Positions 1-8,847 are shown, counted from the first letter of the stretch. The stretch: 53,958 bases of DNA from Rhizobium tibeticum (GCF_900110205.1 NZ_FOCV01000037.1:1-53958); one strand, 5' to 3'. Translations and numbers: made by a program. Notes: generated by a model not told the origin, from the letters alone.

Positions 1-593
1 GCGCTCTCAAACCACCATCCACCACAACGATGTCCACACTGCCGTATCAGGTTCCAAATGACCCCAAAATCAATTCTGCCAAAGTAGTGCTAGGGGGCGT
101 TGTCTAAAGCAACGTGCTGGCAACAGCTAAGTCTCTCTTACAGAGTTCATCGCTCAAGCCACGTAATTAGCCGTTCGACGCTCGGCCGCAGATAAACCCT
201 ACCCAGTTCTGATCGTGACCTGAAAGGAAACGGATCCCGTCGCGTTCAAAGAAACCTCTGTTTCTTAAGTGCATGAGGGTGGCGCTTTGGTCCAGCTTTT
301 TTCATACAGAGAAAGGGCCTGCGGCGGTTGCTTGGCGGCAGCTGCTATCTGCCGCAAGATTTCAAACCGTCGACAAAGAGCGCTGCTACGGCTGTTTCTT
401 CGTGACCATGGTGCGATCGAGCGGCAGTGATCCGGTCGCACGGGAGCGAAATGCGGCACGCCAGATTGAAGCGCAACAACATCTGCAATTCAGCCGTTGC
501 ACTGGGCCGCGCTCCGATATTTCCAGTGACGCTGGAGGTAAAATCGCCGTCGAAGAGCGACTTGCCAGCTGGCGGTTGATCGTTCAACCATGC
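1..593. other. Intergenic stretch at window edge, no gene recognised
   Basis: No open frame here resembles a known protein. Short frames on both strands lack ribosome binding sites. The segment lies downstream of the ABC operon that ends at 594. The stretch around 85-125 resembles decayed insertion-sequence flanking DNA, but I cannot name an element. The window may begin inside an older rearrangement. Confidence 0.4.
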
Positions 594-1334
594 TCAGATG
601 AAGCTTGCCCCAAACAATTCGCGGGCATAGGCATGGTGGGTCACCCCTGTCTGCAGATCCGCCTTGGTGAGCTCGTCGACGAAGCGGCCGTCCTTCATGA
701 TCAAAACGCGATCGCACATATGCGCGATGACGGCGAGATCGTGACTGACAAGCACATAGGTCAGGCCTCGCTCGTCACGCTGATCGGCCAGGAGGTTCAG
801 AATTTCCGCTTGTATCGAAACATCCAGCGCCGAGGTTGGTTCATCGAGCAGGAGGATGGGCGGGGACAGGATCAGGGCCCTGGCGATTGCAACGCGCTGG
901 CGCTGGCCCCCGGAGAGTTCGTGGGGGAAGCGGTTTGCAAAGCCTACCGGCAGGCCGACCTGGCGCAGGGCCGTGTCCACCTTCTGCCAGATATCGACAT
1001 GGTTCATGGCCTTCAACGGTTCGGTGAGCGCCGTTCCGATCCGGTGGCGGGGGTGAAGCGACCCGTAGGGATCCTGGAAAACCATCTGCGCACATTTGAG
1101 GTCTTCGCGGCTGCGCGTCTTGCCGACGACCCTGCCGGCCAGGGCAATCTCTCCTGACCAACCCCTTTCCATGCCGGCAAGGCAGCGCAGCAAGGTGGAC
1201 TTGCCGCAACCAGACTCGCCGACGATGCCTAAGGTCTCACCACGCGCCACCTTGAGGCTCACCTCCTTGACGACGTGATTTTCCTGCTTGCCCGCAGCAA
1301 ACACGACATCAAGATCGCGTACTTCAATCATCAT
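594..1334 (-). CDS. Peptide/nickel-type ABC transporter ATP-binding protein (DppF/NikE-like)
   Basis: This is the second ATPase of a five-gene importer; it would drive uptake from the cytoplasmic face. Seen: Walker A GESGCGKST (residues 39-47), Q-loop Q87, signature LSGGQ (140-144) and Walker B LLLDEP (161-166). At 246 residues it is short for DppF (about 330), lacking most of the C-terminal oligopeptide-transporter extension, and so is closer to NikE length. Its ATG overlaps the stop of the preceding ATPase gene (ATGA), showing translational coupling. It is the last gene of the operon. Its partners are an SBP, two permeases and another ATPase encoded at 1331-5698. The transported compound cannot be read from this subunit. 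Confidence 0.9.
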   Translation of the reverse strand: MMIEVRDLDVVFAAGKQENHVVKEVSLKVARGETLGIVGESGCGKSTLLRCLAGMERGWSGEIALAGRVVGKTRSREDLKCAQMVFQDPYGSLHPRHRIGTALTEPLKAMNHVDIWQKVDTALRQVGLPVGFANRFPHELSGGQRQRVAIARALILSPPILLLDEPTSALDVSIQAEILNLLADQRDERGLTYVLVSHDLAVIAHMCDRVLIMKDGRFVDELTKADLQTGVTHHAYARELFGASFI

Positions 1335-2173
1335 GCATTCTCCCGATCGAGCATTGTCCGGTCGAGAACCGCAAGGCGCCGCACCGGGTTTTTCGGATCC
1401 GGCATCGCCGCCATAAGTCCTCGCGTATAGGGATGGCGGGCCTCTTCAAGCCGGGTCAGCGTTTCGACCACGCGCCCGGAATACATGACGATAATCCGTT
1501 CGCAAAAAGCTGCGACCATGCGGATGTCGTGGCTGATTAACAGCAGACCGGAATTATTCTCCCGGACAAGCTCATCGAGCAGCGTCAGCACATCCTTCCT
1601 GACGCTGACATCGAGGGCCGACGTTGGCTCGTCGGCAACGACCAGTTTCGGCTTCGCAAGAAGCATCATGGCAATCATCACGCGCTGCCCCATGCCGCCG
1701 GAAATCTGATGCGGATAAAGCGTCATTACGCGTTCCGGGTCGTTGATCCGCACGCGCTGGAGTGCTGCTCTTGCAGCCGCAAATGCAGCCCTGCCGCGCA
1801 GATCAAGATGCAGGTGGGCCGCCTCGGCGATCTGCTTGCCGACCGTCAGCACCGGATTGAGGGAGTAGCGAGGATCCTGCATGATCAACGCGATGTCCTT
1901 GCCCCGTATCTTGCCCATGTGCCGCTCAGGCAGCGACAGAAGGGGCCGCCCGTCAAGCTCGAGATGGGCCGCCGTGACGTTCGCACTCGGCGGCAGAAGG
2001 CGCATGATCGCGCGTCCGGTCGTCGATTTGCCCGAGCCGGACTCGCCGACGATGCCGACGCGCTCACGCCCGACGTCGAAGCTTACACCGGATACGGCGG
2101 GAACCGCGCTCCTGCCGAAACTCACGTTCAATTCCTTGATGGAAAGTACGGGTTTCATCTCATGATCTTGCAT
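1331..2173 (-). CDS. Peptide/nickel-type ABC transporter ATP-binding protein (DppD/NikD-like)
   Basis: First ATPase of the importer, about 280 residues. Seen: Walker A GESGSGKST near residues 43-51, a variant signature (ISGGM), Walker B VVADEP, and a partial C-terminal HPYTRGL motif typical of oligopeptide-family ATPases. The frame is open further upstream, but that part lies inside the permease gene. I chose the ATG at 2173, which has GGA about 8 bases upstream and overlaps the permease end by 14 bases. An ATG at 2158 (MKPVLS) is the alternative and is where family similarity starts. It overlaps the next ATPase gene by 4 bases. Confidence 0.88.
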   Translation of the reverse strand: MQDHEMKPVLSIKELNVSFGRSAVPAVSGVSFDVGRERVGIVGESGSGKSTTGRAIMRLLPPSANVTAAHLELDGRPLLSLPERHMGKIRGKDIALIMQDPRYSLNPVLTVGKQIAEAAHLHLDLRGRAAFAAARAALQRVRINDPERVMTLYPHQISGGMGQRVMIAMMLLAKPKLVVADEPTSALDVSVRKDVLTLLDELVRENNSGLLLISHDIRMVAAFCERIIVMYSGRVVETLTRLEEARHPYTRGLMAAMPDPKNPVRRLAVLDRTMLDRENA

Positions 2174-3062
2174 GGCGAGGATCCAGAATGTCGCGAAGCG
2201 CATCGCCCGCGATATTGAAGGCAAGACTGGAAATCAGGATAGCCAAGCCGGGCATGACGGCAACCCACCAGTAGTCCAGCATGAACTTGCGTCCGTTCGA
2301 GATCATTGCACCCCACTCCGGCGCCGGAGGTTGCGCACCCAGTCCAAGAAAGCCGAGCGAGGCTGCCGTCAAGATGATCCCGGCCATGTTTAACGTCAGG
2401 CGAACGATCACCGAGGGGATGCACATGGGCGCGATGTAGACGAACAGGATGCGCAGCGGCGAGGCTCCGTAAAGACGTGCAGCAGCGACGTAGTCGGCGT
2501 TCCTGACCACCAGAGCCTCGGCGCGTGCAAGCCGGGCAATCGGCGGCCAGGCAGTCAGGGAAATGGCGATGATCGCAGTGGTCAGACCGGCGCCAAGGGC
2601 AGCGGCAAATGCCAGCGCCAGGATCAGCGAAGGAAAGGAAAGAACGATGTCAGTCGCTCGCATCAGAAGCGCATCCGTGCGGCCACCGAAGAAGCCGGCA
2701 ACCACGCCGATCAGGAGACCGATGGGGCCTACGATCAGAGAAATCGAGAGTACCGTCTGGACGGTGATCCGGGTTCCGTAAATCAGCCGGCTAAGAATGT
2801 CGCGCCCGAACTCGTCGGTGCCGGCCCAATGTGCAGCATTCGGCGGCTTCAACGCGTCGGAAAGAACTTGGATATTCGGATCGTAGGGCGCAAGCCAAGG
2901 GGCAATAATCGCGACGACGCAGAGCAGCCCAAGAATGACGAAGCCTGCAAGACCGAGCGGCTCTTGCACAAGCTTCGAGACGATACGCGCCGACGATGCT
3001 GTGATGCGTGCTGGAAGGCTCGGTGGACGTACAGGAAGACTGGTGTCAATTGCCTCGCTCAT
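2160..3062 (-). CDS. Peptide/nickel-type ABC transporter permease (DppC-like)
   Basis: Inner-membrane permease of 300 residues. A cytoplasmic N-terminal stretch precedes the first membrane helix (VILGLLCVVAIIAPWL), followed by the family's conserved GTDEFGRDILSRLIYGTR block and the EAA-type cytoplasmic loop (ARAEALVVRNADYVAAARLYGAS). The start at 3062 (MSEAID) forms an ATGA overlap with the end of the DppB-like gene. The frame is open to 3596, but that upstream part is antisense-free overlap inside the DppB gene and has no permease similarity. It pairs with the 3059-4087 permease to form the channel. Confidence 0.9.
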   Translation of the reverse strand: MSEAIDTSLPVRPPSLPARITASSARIVSKLVQEPLGLAGFVILGLLCVVAIIAPWLAPYDPNIQVLSDALKPPNAAHWAGTDEFGRDILSRLIYGTRITVQTVLSISLIVGPIGLLIGVVAGFFGGRTDALLMRATDIVLSFPSLILALAFAAALGAGLTTAIIAISLTAWPPIARLARAEALVVRNADYVAAARLYGASPLRILFVYIAPMCIPSVIVRLTLNMAGIILTAASLGFLGLGAQPPAPEWGAMISNGRKFMLDYWWVAVMPGLAILISSLAFNIAGDALRDILDPRHARS

Positions 3063-4087
3063 CGCGCTGCCTCTCTCGTGCGCGGATCGAAGATCGCATA
3101 GGCGATATCCGCGAGAAAATTCAGAAACATGAAGATGAAACCGATGATGATCGTACCTGCAACGACGGCATTCATGTCGCCGATCATCAGTGCGTTCGTC
3201 ATGTATTGACCGATGCCGGGCCATGAAAAGACGATCTCGGTCACGACCGCGCCTTCCAGAAGCCCGCCGTAGGAGATCGCAAGAATGGTGATGAGCTGTA
3301 CGGCAATGTTGGGAAGAACGTGGCCGATGACGGTCCTTGCCGGGCCGACGCCTTTTGCGCGCGCGGCGATCACATAGTCCTGGCTTAGCTGTTCCAGCGT
3401 GAAGCTGCGTGTCATCCGGGTGATGTAGGCCATGGCCGCATAGGCAAGGATGACAGCTGGAAGAATGATGTGGCCGAGTGCGTTCCAGAAGATCTCGGTC
3501 TCGCCCTGCAAAAGGCTGTCGACCAGCAAGAGGCCCGTCTGCGGCGTGACGAGGCCCTCGTAAAAGACATCTATGCGTCCCGGGCCACCAACCCAATTCA
3601 AGCCAGCATAGAAGATGACCAGGCCGACAATTCCGAACCAGAAGACCGGGATCGAATGACCGACAAGCGCGATCACGCGAGCAATCTTGTCGATGAAACT
3701 GTCGCGAAAGAGCGCTGCAGTCAGGCCAAGGGGTACACCAACGAATGTCGAGATGAGAATTGCCAGGGTGGCAAGTTCGAAGGTCGCCGGAAATACCTGG
3801 GCAAGATCCGCCGATACCGGATTGCCGGTCAGGACCGCCGTCCCGAAATCGCCTTGAGCCAGCCCTTTCAGATAGATCAGAAACTGCTGGTAGATCGGCA
3901 GGTCAAGGCCAAGCTTCTGGCGCATGGCGGCGTAGGCAGCCGGATCTGCAAGCTCGCCGACGATTGCCCCGACAGGGTCGGCGGGCAGGACGCGGCCGAT
4001 CACGAAAGTGACGCACAGCAGGATGAACAGGCTGAGAGCAAGATGCCAAAGCCGCCGTCCCAGTTCGGTTACGGACAGTTCTTTCAT
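3059..4087 (-). CDS. Peptide/nickel-type ABC transporter permease (DppB-like)
   Basis: Inner-membrane permease of 342 residues, the usual DppB length. Seen: N-terminal membrane helix (LALSLFILLCVTFVIGRVL) followed by the family's DPxxxxVG block, a large periplasmic loop, and an EAA-type loop near the C-terminus (QDYVIAARAKGVG). It lies 15 bases downstream of the substrate-binding protein gene and overlaps the DppC-like gene by four bases, so all five importer genes should be one transcript read from the promoter region near 5.7 kb. Confidence 0.92.
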   Translation of the reverse strand: MKELSVTELGRRLWHLALSLFILLCVTFVIGRVLPADPVGAIVGELADPAAYAAMRQKLGLDLPIYQQFLIYLKGLAQGDFGTAVLTGNPVSADLAQVFPATFELATLAILISTFVGVPLGLTAALFRDSFIDKIARVIALVGHSIPVFWFGIVGLVIFYAGLNWVGGPGRIDVFYEGLVTPQTGLLLVDSLLQGETEIFWNALGHIILPAVILAYAAMAYITRMTRSFTLEQLSQDYVIAARAKGVGPARTVIGHVLPNIAVQLITILAISYGGLLEGAVVTEIVFSWPGIGQYMTNALMIGDMNAVVAGTIIIGFIFMFLNFLADIAYAIFDPRTREAAR

Positions 4088-4102
4088 GATCGGCGGCCTT
4101 GT

Positions 4103-5698
4103 CTATTCGGTCTCGGCCTTGGTCACGCCTTCAAGGCGCGTGATCAGATTGGGATGGCCGACATAGCCCTGAACCTTGCTGTTCAGCACGATCGGCTCGA
4201 AACGCTCGAACATCGGCAGCACGGCGGGCTTTTGGTCGATGAACATCTTCTGCATCTCAACGTAAAGCTCGCCGCGTTTTTTGGGGTCAGGCTCCATCGA
4301 CGCCTTTGCCGTCACTGCGGTCAATTCCGGAATGTCCCAGGCCGAGCGCCACACGAAGTTGCCGGCATTGTTGGCTTCAAGCGAATTGTCCGGATTGGAT
4401 GCAAACTGCTCCATCGAACCGAGGACGTTCGGCATATAGGCGCCAGTCTGCGGGATCAGGAGATCAAAGTTTCTCGCCCGGTGCGCCGAAATGATATCGG
4501 AGCCATTTCCCTGCTGGACATCGACCTTGATGCCGATCTGGCCGAGTGAGGCCTGAATCGCCGTTGCCAGATCGACACGGGGTGTCTGAGCTATGGTCTT
4601 CAGCGTCAGCGAAAAGCCATCCTTGAAACCTGCGTCGGCCAACAGCTGCTTTGCTTTGGCCACATCGAGGTGCCAGTCCGGGCTTGGTACCGCATACTCA
4701 TAATTCTCTGGTACCGGGACCGTCCTGACGCGGCCGTACGGCCCCATGATCGTCTTTTCGATGCCCTGATAATCGATGCCGTATGCGATCGCTTCGCGCA
4801 CCTTTGCATTGGCGAGATACTTGTTGCCCGCGTTCATCGCCAGAACATAAAAACCGCCCGTAGGGACGCGCTGAACCTCAAAACCCTTTTTGCCGTTGAA
4901 AGTTGCCAGATCAGACGCCGTCAGGGCGCTGGCGAGATCGATGTCGCCGCGCTCAAGCATCAGGCGTTCGACCTGGCTCTCAGGCACATGCCGGACGATG
5001 ACACGGCGCATCTTCGGCGCACCCGCGACATAGCCCTTGTTGGCGTCAAGAATGACGAGTTCGTTCGGCGACCAGCGATTGAGCGTGAACGGACCTGAGC
5101 CCGCAGAATGGGTTCTAAGCCAGGCGTTTCCATAGTCGTCGTTGACGGCGTGCTTCTGCACCTCGACGCTGTCGACAACACTCGCAATCGCCATGGCGAG
5201 CCGGTAAAGCAGAAGTTCCGACGTCACCGCATCGGAAAGGTCGATGCGCACGGTCTTGTCGTCGATCGCTTTGACCAGCTGGTCGACATTGTCTTTGGTG
5301 TAGCCGACACGCTTCAGGTTTGCTGCCGCAGCCTGGTCGAGCTTTAGAAGCCGTCCGAGAGAATAGACGACGTCTTTCGACGTGACCGGATTGCCTGAGG
5401 CAAAGGCTGCTTCACGCAGCTTGAAGGTGACCCCCTTGTCATCGACCTGCCAGCTTTCTGCAAGCTGCGGCACGACCTTTCCGTCTGGCGTCGTCGCCAC
5501 CAGCCGGTCGTAGAGGTTTGACATGATCTCGACGGCCTTGCCTTCCGTCGCCTGCTGCGGGTCGAGCGACAGAACCTGGGCCAGCGATGTCCCGATCACA
5601 AGCTGGTCAGCGGGCGTGGCCGCCTTGAGCTCCTGGGCGGCCATGGTCAGTGCGCTTAAGGCGACGCTTACAAACAGACTTCTGGAAAAATGCTTCAT
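4103..5698 (-). CDS. ABC transporter substrate-binding protein, family 5 (DppA/OppA-like)
   Basis: Periplasmic receptor of 531 residues for the importer encoded at 594-4087. It begins with a signal peptide (MKHFSRSLFVSVALSALTM) and shows the SBP family 5 layout: LDPQQATEGKAVEIMSNLYD near the N-terminus, then PQLAESWQVDDKGVTFKLRE. The start at 5698 has a strong GGAGGA about 5 bases upstream; a longer frame to 5731 would swallow that site. Family 5 receptors bind peptides, nickel, or in rhizobia various sugars and plant compounds. The divergent sugar-acid genes make a sugar-acid or oligosaccharide ligand more likely than a peptide. That is inference. Confidence 0.9.
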   Translation of the reverse strand: MKHFSRSLFVSVALSALTMAAQELKAATPADQLVIGTSLAQVLSLDPQQATEGKAVEIMSNLYDRLVATTPDGKVVPQLAESWQVDDKGVTFKLREAAFASGNPVTSKDVVYSLGRLLKLDQAAAANLKRVGYTKDNVDQLVKAIDDKTVRIDLSDAVTSELLLYRLAMAIASVVDSVEVQKHAVNDDYGNAWLRTHSAGSGPFTLNRWSPNELVILDANKGYVAGAPKMRRVIVRHVPESQVERLMLERGDIDLASALTASDLATFNGKKGFEVQRVPTGGFYVLAMNAGNKYLANAKVREAIAYGIDYQGIEKTIMGPYGRVRTVPVPENYEYAVPSPDWHLDVAKAKQLLADAGFKDGFSLTLKTIAQTPRVDLATAIQASLGQIGIKVDVQQGNGSDIISAHRARNFDLLIPQTGAYMPNVLGSMEQFASNPDNSLEANNAGNFVWRSAWDIPELTAVTAKASMEPDPKKRGELYVEMQKMFIDQKPAVLPMFERFEPIVLNSKVQGYVGHPNLITRLEGVTKAETE

Positions 5699-5726
5699 TG
5701 CAACTCCTCCCTGAGTTACTATACGA

Positions 5727-5739
5727 GACATAATATGTC
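5727..5739. promoter_or_regulatory. Palindromic operator-like site for the GntR regulator
   Basis: GACATAATATGTC is a perfect odd-centred 13-bp palindrome (arms GACAT/ATGTC) between the divergent importer operon (start 5698) and the gntR gene (start 5831). A further ATGTC half-site lies at 5746-5750. The same arms recur as a perfect palindrome at 6569-6582. FadR-type GntR proteins commonly bind palindromes in their own promoter; binding here is inferred. Confidence 0.6.
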
Positions 5740-5830
5740 GTCCGTATGTCGTATTATGATTTATCGAAGATCAGAGCGCTTTGCAAGCGTCATGCGGACG
5801 AGACAGGATGGATAAGTTGGGGGCGGCACG

Positions 5831-6541
5831 ATGGTAACGATCAATCGCGGCAGACAGCGGCTGGCACAGCAGGTCATCGATCAACTGCGCCTGCAGATCG
5901 AGACGGGCAAGCTGCGAGAGGGGGATCAACTGCCAACCGAGCCGCAGCTTGAGGCTGCCTTTGGCGTCAGCAGGACTGTCGTCCGGGAGGCAATTGCCGA
6001 CCTGCGCGCGGCAGGCTTTGTCCAACCGGTTCAAGGCAAGGGTGTCTTCGTCGCCGATCCGAAGACCAAGACGGGTCTGTCGCTCACGCCAATCGAAGTA
6101 AAAAGCATCCCCGAGACCCTTGAATTGCTGGAGTTTCGAATGGCTGCCGAAGGCGAGGCCGCGGCCATCGCAGCCTATCGCAGGACAGCCGAGCAAGAGG
6201 CTGCCATTCGCGCGGCCAACAGGAAAATGGCGAATCTGATCGAGGCCGGACAGCCGACCGTCGAGGCCGACTACGAGTTTCACATGGCCATCGCTGCTGC
6301 TACGAACAACCGGTTTTACGTCGACGTTCTCCGCCACTTCGGTCCTCGTGCGATACCGCGCGGACAGTTTCCAACCTTGCCTGAAGCCAATGACCGCGCC
6401 TACCTTGAAAAGGTCCACGCCGAGCACGGGGAGATTCTTTCGGCCATTGCAGATCAGGATCCGGATCGGGCCCGCCAGGCCATGCGCGCCCACATGATGG
6501 CGAGCCAGCGACGCTACCGAATGCTCGCAGAGCAGCAATAG
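5831..6541 (+). CDS. GntR/FadR-family transcriptional regulator
   Basis: DNA-binding regulator of 236 residues: N-terminal winged helix-turn-helix (residues about 8-72, with the GDQLPTEPQLEAAFGVSRTV block) and a C-terminal FCD ligand-binding domain (about 90-225) with the helical bundle and His residues expected for a metal/carboxylate pocket (EFHMAIA, HAEHGEIL). It lies between the divergent importer operon and the mannonate dehydratase gene. ATGTC/GACAT palindromes are present upstream of both. I infer that it represses both transcripts until a sugar-acid metabolite binds. Confidence 0.9.
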   Translation: MVTINRGRQRLAQQVIDQLRLQIETGKLREGDQLPTEPQLEAAFGVSRTVVREAIADLRAAGFVQPVQGKGVFVADPKTKTGLSLTPIEVKSIPETLELLEFRMAAEGEAAAIAAYRRTAEQEAAIRAANRKMANLIEAGQPTVEADYEFHMAIAAATNNRFYVDVLRHFGPRAIPRGQFPTLPEANDRAYLEKVHAEHGEILSAIADQDPDRARQAMRAHMMASQRRYRMLAEQQ

Positions 6542-6568
6542 TGCTCGACAGCCTCCAAAATTCATATT

Positions 6569-6582
6569 ATGTCATATGACAT
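6569..6582. promoter_or_regulatory. Perfect 14-bp palindrome upstream of the uxuA-like gene
   Basis: ATGTCATATGACAT is a perfect palindrome 25 bases before the proposed start of the dehydratase gene and 27 bases after the gntR stop. Its arms match those at 5727-5739, which supports one regulator acting on both transcripts. Confidence 0.6.
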
Positions 6583-6607
6583 GGTTTAATCGTTCGGGAG
6601 GATGGGC

Positions 6608-7588
6608 GTGTATTTGGGAACGCAGGTCGCAGTGCGCGACGATGATGATTTTCGTGTTTTTGCTCAGCTTGGGGTGAAGCACATTTCGGCCGATCCGCCA
6701 GGCGCCCCGTCAAGCTGGACGCTGGATGATCTCGAGCGTCATCGCGATCATGTGGAAAGCTTCGGGCTTGTGCTCGACATGATCCAGCTCCCCCTGCCGT
6801 CGAAACCGATCGAAAAAGCATCCTATCCCGATATCCTCTTGGCCGGGCCGGAGCGCGATCGGCAGATCGATGCTGTCTGCCAGATGATCGAGAACTGCGC
6901 CAAGGCAGGCATACCTGCGACCAAATACAATCTCAATTTGATCGGCATTCCGCGCACCGAGCTCGAAAAAGGCCGCGGCGGATCGCTCAACGAGGCATTC
7001 CGTTGGGAGAAGGCAGACCAGGAGGCGGCACCTGGCCTTGCGGGAGTGCTGCGTGAGGACGAAAACTGGGAGCGTATCGATTATTTTCTCGAACGGGTCG
7101 TCCCCGTTGCCGAAAGCAACCGCATCCGCCTTGCCTGCCATCCCCACGATCCCTACACGCCGCCCGGCTATCGCGGCGTCACGCGCGTGCTTGGGACGGT
7201 CGATGGGCTCAAGAAGTTCGTCCAGATGCGGGAAAGCCCCTATCACGGTTTGAACTTCTGCCAAGGGTCGATCGGCGAGATGCTCGATAACCCGCGCGAG
7301 GAGATCGACGACATCATTCGCTGGTTCGGCACACGCGGCAAGATCTTCAACTTGCACTTCCGCAACATTCGCGGCGGGGCGCTTTCCTTCATGGAAACCT
7401 TCCCCGACGAGGGTGACATGGACATGGTCCGATCGCTGAAAGTGTATAAGGAGGTCGGCTACAAATACATGGTCATGCCGGATCATGTGCCGACCATTAG
7501 CGGCCGCGACGCCACCGGTGTCGCCTTCAGCTTTTGCTATGGTTATATCGCCGCCCTGCTTGAGGCCATGGAAGCCGGGCATCTGTGA
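6608..7588 (+). CDS. Mannonate dehydratase family protein (UxuA-like)
   Basis: UxuA-type enzymes dehydrate D-mannonate to 2-keto-3-deoxygluconate in the cytoplasm. Seen in 326 residues: CHPHDP (177-182), NFCQGSIGEM (216-225), HFRN (250-253) and PDHVP (291-295), the conserved metal and substrate blocks of the family. It is shorter than E. coli UxuA (394), as in many alphaproteobacterial forms. The first ATG (6602) directly abuts the GGGAGG at 6596-6601, so the GTG at 6608, six bases away, is a better start. It is followed 46 bases later by the kdgD-type gene. The true substrate may be another aldonate. Confidence 0.82.
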   Translation: MYLGTQVAVRDDDDFRVFAQLGVKHISADPPGAPSSWTLDDLERHRDHVESFGLVLDMIQLPLPSKPIEKASYPDILLAGPERDRQIDAVCQMIENCAKAGIPATKYNLNLIGIPRTELEKGRGGSLNEAFRWEKADQEAAPGLAGVLREDENWERIDYFLERVVPVAESNRIRLACHPHDPYTPPGYRGVTRVLGTVDGLKKFVQMRESPYHGLNFCQGSIGEMLDNPREEIDDIIRWFGTRGKIFNLHFRNIRGGALSFMETFPDEGDMDMVRSLKVYKEVGYKYMVMPDHVPTISGRDATGVAFSFCYGYIAALLEAMEAGHL

Positions 7589-7634
7589 TCGCGCCCCAAA
7601 TCCTTCGATAGAGCAATAACTTAAGGACATTGAC

Positions 7635-8564
7635 ATGGAACCCAACGCCATCAAGAAAGCCGTCGGCGACGGCTTGCTTTCCTTTCCCGTCACGCATTTC
7701 GATAGCGACAACAATTTCGACGAGGCGGCATACCGCAAACATGTCGACTGGCTGGCCGGCTTTGAGGCAAGCGCTCTTTTTGCAGCTGGCGGTACTGGCG
7801 AGTTCTTCTCGCTCAATCCTGCGGAAGTGCCGCTGGTCGTACGCGCCGCGAAGAACGCAGCCGGTAAGACGCCGATCATTTCGGGAACAGGGTACGGGAC
7901 CTCTCTTGCGGTCGAGATTGCACGATCAGCCGAAAGGGCCGGCGCCGATGGCTTGCTCCTTCTGCCACCATATCTGATGTTTTCGGAACAGGCCGGTTTG
8001 GTTGCGCATGTAAAGGCAGTCTGTAACGCAGTCGGAATCGGGGTGATCGTCTATAACCGTGATAACGCCATCTTGTCGGCAGATAGCCTTGCGCAGCTCT
8101 GCGAAGAATGCCCCAACCTGATCGGCTTCAAGGATGGGGTCGGGGATGTCGACCGTGTCATCGAGATCACCACCAAGATCGGTGACCGCCTGGTCTATGT
8201 TGGCGGCATGCCGACCCACGAAGTCTATGCTCAGGCCTATTTCGCGGCTGGTGTCACGACCTATTCGTCAGCCGTCTTCAACTTTGTCCCGGACCTGGCA
8301 CAACGTTTTTATCAAGCGTTGCGAAGCGGCGACCAGAAGACCGTCGACCGGATCCTCAAGGATTTCTTCTTCCCATTCGTTGCCTTGCGCAATCGAAGAA
8401 GAGGCTATGCCGTCTCGATCATCAAGGCGGGACTAAAGGTGATAGGCCGCGATCCGGGCTCGGTCCGGGCTCCACTTACAAATCTGACGGACGAGGAAAT
8501 TGCCGTACTGGGGACCATCGTAGCGGCTGCCGATACCGCAAATCTCTCGCTTGAACCTGCTTAA
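7635..8564 (+). CDS. kdgD: 5-dehydro-4-deoxyglucarate dehydratase
   Basis: Member of the DHDPS/NAL TIM-barrel family, 309 residues. These decarboxylating dehydratases convert 5-keto-4-deoxyglucarate to 2-oxoglutarate semialdehyde, CO2 and water. Seen: the GGTGEF pocket motif (52-57), Tyr140 in VIVYNR, and the Schiff-base lysine K166 in GFKDG. The phenylalanine-rich GLLSFPVTHFD start is typical of KdgD rather than DapA. AAGGA sits about 8 bases before the ATG. It probably shares a transcript with the UxuA-like gene. A semialdehyde dehydrogenase to complete the route is not in this window. Confidence 0.88.
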   Translation: MEPNAIKKAVGDGLLSFPVTHFDSDNNFDEAAYRKHVDWLAGFEASALFAAGGTGEFFSLNPAEVPLVVRAAKNAAGKTPIISGTGYGTSLAVEIARSAERAGADGLLLLPPYLMFSEQAGLVAHVKAVCNAVGIGVIVYNRDNAILSADSLAQLCEECPNLIGFKDGVGDVDRVIEITTKIGDRLVYVGGMPTHEVYAQAYFAAGVTTYSSAVFNFVPDLAQRFYQALRSGDQKTVDRILKDFFFPFVALRNRRRGYAVSIIKAGLKVIGRDPGSVRAPLTNLTDEEIAVLGTIVAAADTANLSLEPA

Positions 8565-8735
8565 GAGCGCTTTGCTTCAAGGTGCCCTCAGAACGTGCAA
8601 TGTCAACACGAGCAGAGCCTTGTATCGGCGCAGCGCCCGAGCAGCCGCAGTCGAACACTTACAGCGCCGCTCTACCTTAAGCGGCGAGCGACAAGATCGG
8701 ATGGCGTGTCAGTTCTATCGCACACGATCGCCACA

Positions 8736-8815
8736 ATAAAAGTCGCCCCGTTGGAATGACGGGGCGAAGTGGGGTCGTGTGTCTTGCCTTGGAAAATGGA
8801 GTAGTTCCCAAGACA
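8736..8815 (-). ncRNA. Candidate stress-induced small RNA
   Basis: A minus-strand unit with no coding frame: the promoter match GGAAC-N17-GTT ends at 8823, about 8 bases later transcription could begin, and a 9-bp GC-rich hairpin (TCGCCCCGT/ACGGGGCGA, 8743-8767) followed by CTTTTATT could terminate it. The predicted RNA is about 80 nt with an unstructured 5' half. I do not recognise the family. The ends are estimates. Confidence 0.4.
8743..8767 (-). terminator. Hairpin terminator of the candidate sRNA
   Basis: Nine-bp perfect stem, 7-nt loop, followed on the minus strand by C-TTTT-ATT. The T tract is short, so strength is uncertain. Confidence 0.5.
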
Positions 8816-8822
8816 TTCGAAT

Positions 8823-8847
8823 AACCCGCCGCGTGCGTATTTGTTCC
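8823..8847 (-). promoter_or_regulatory. EcfG (RpoE2)-type general stress promoter
   Basis: Minus strand reads GGAAC, 17 bases, GTT: the alphaproteobacterial general-stress sigma factor consensus. No protein gene follows; the candidate sRNA does. Confidence 0.55.

Noticed and set aside
273..1157. 294-codon plus-strand open frame opposite the DppF-like gene
   Set aside because: Antisense shadow of a high-GC ATPase gene; no family likeness and no ribosome binding site.
3063..3596. N-terminal extension of the DppC-like permease
   Set aside because: Open by chance inside the DppB-like gene; Arg/His-rich and unlike a permease. The ATGA overlap at 3059-3062 gives the natural start.
3470..4549. 359-codon plus-strand frame across the DppB and DppA-like genes
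   Set aside because: Spans two well-supported genes on the other strand and matches nothing.
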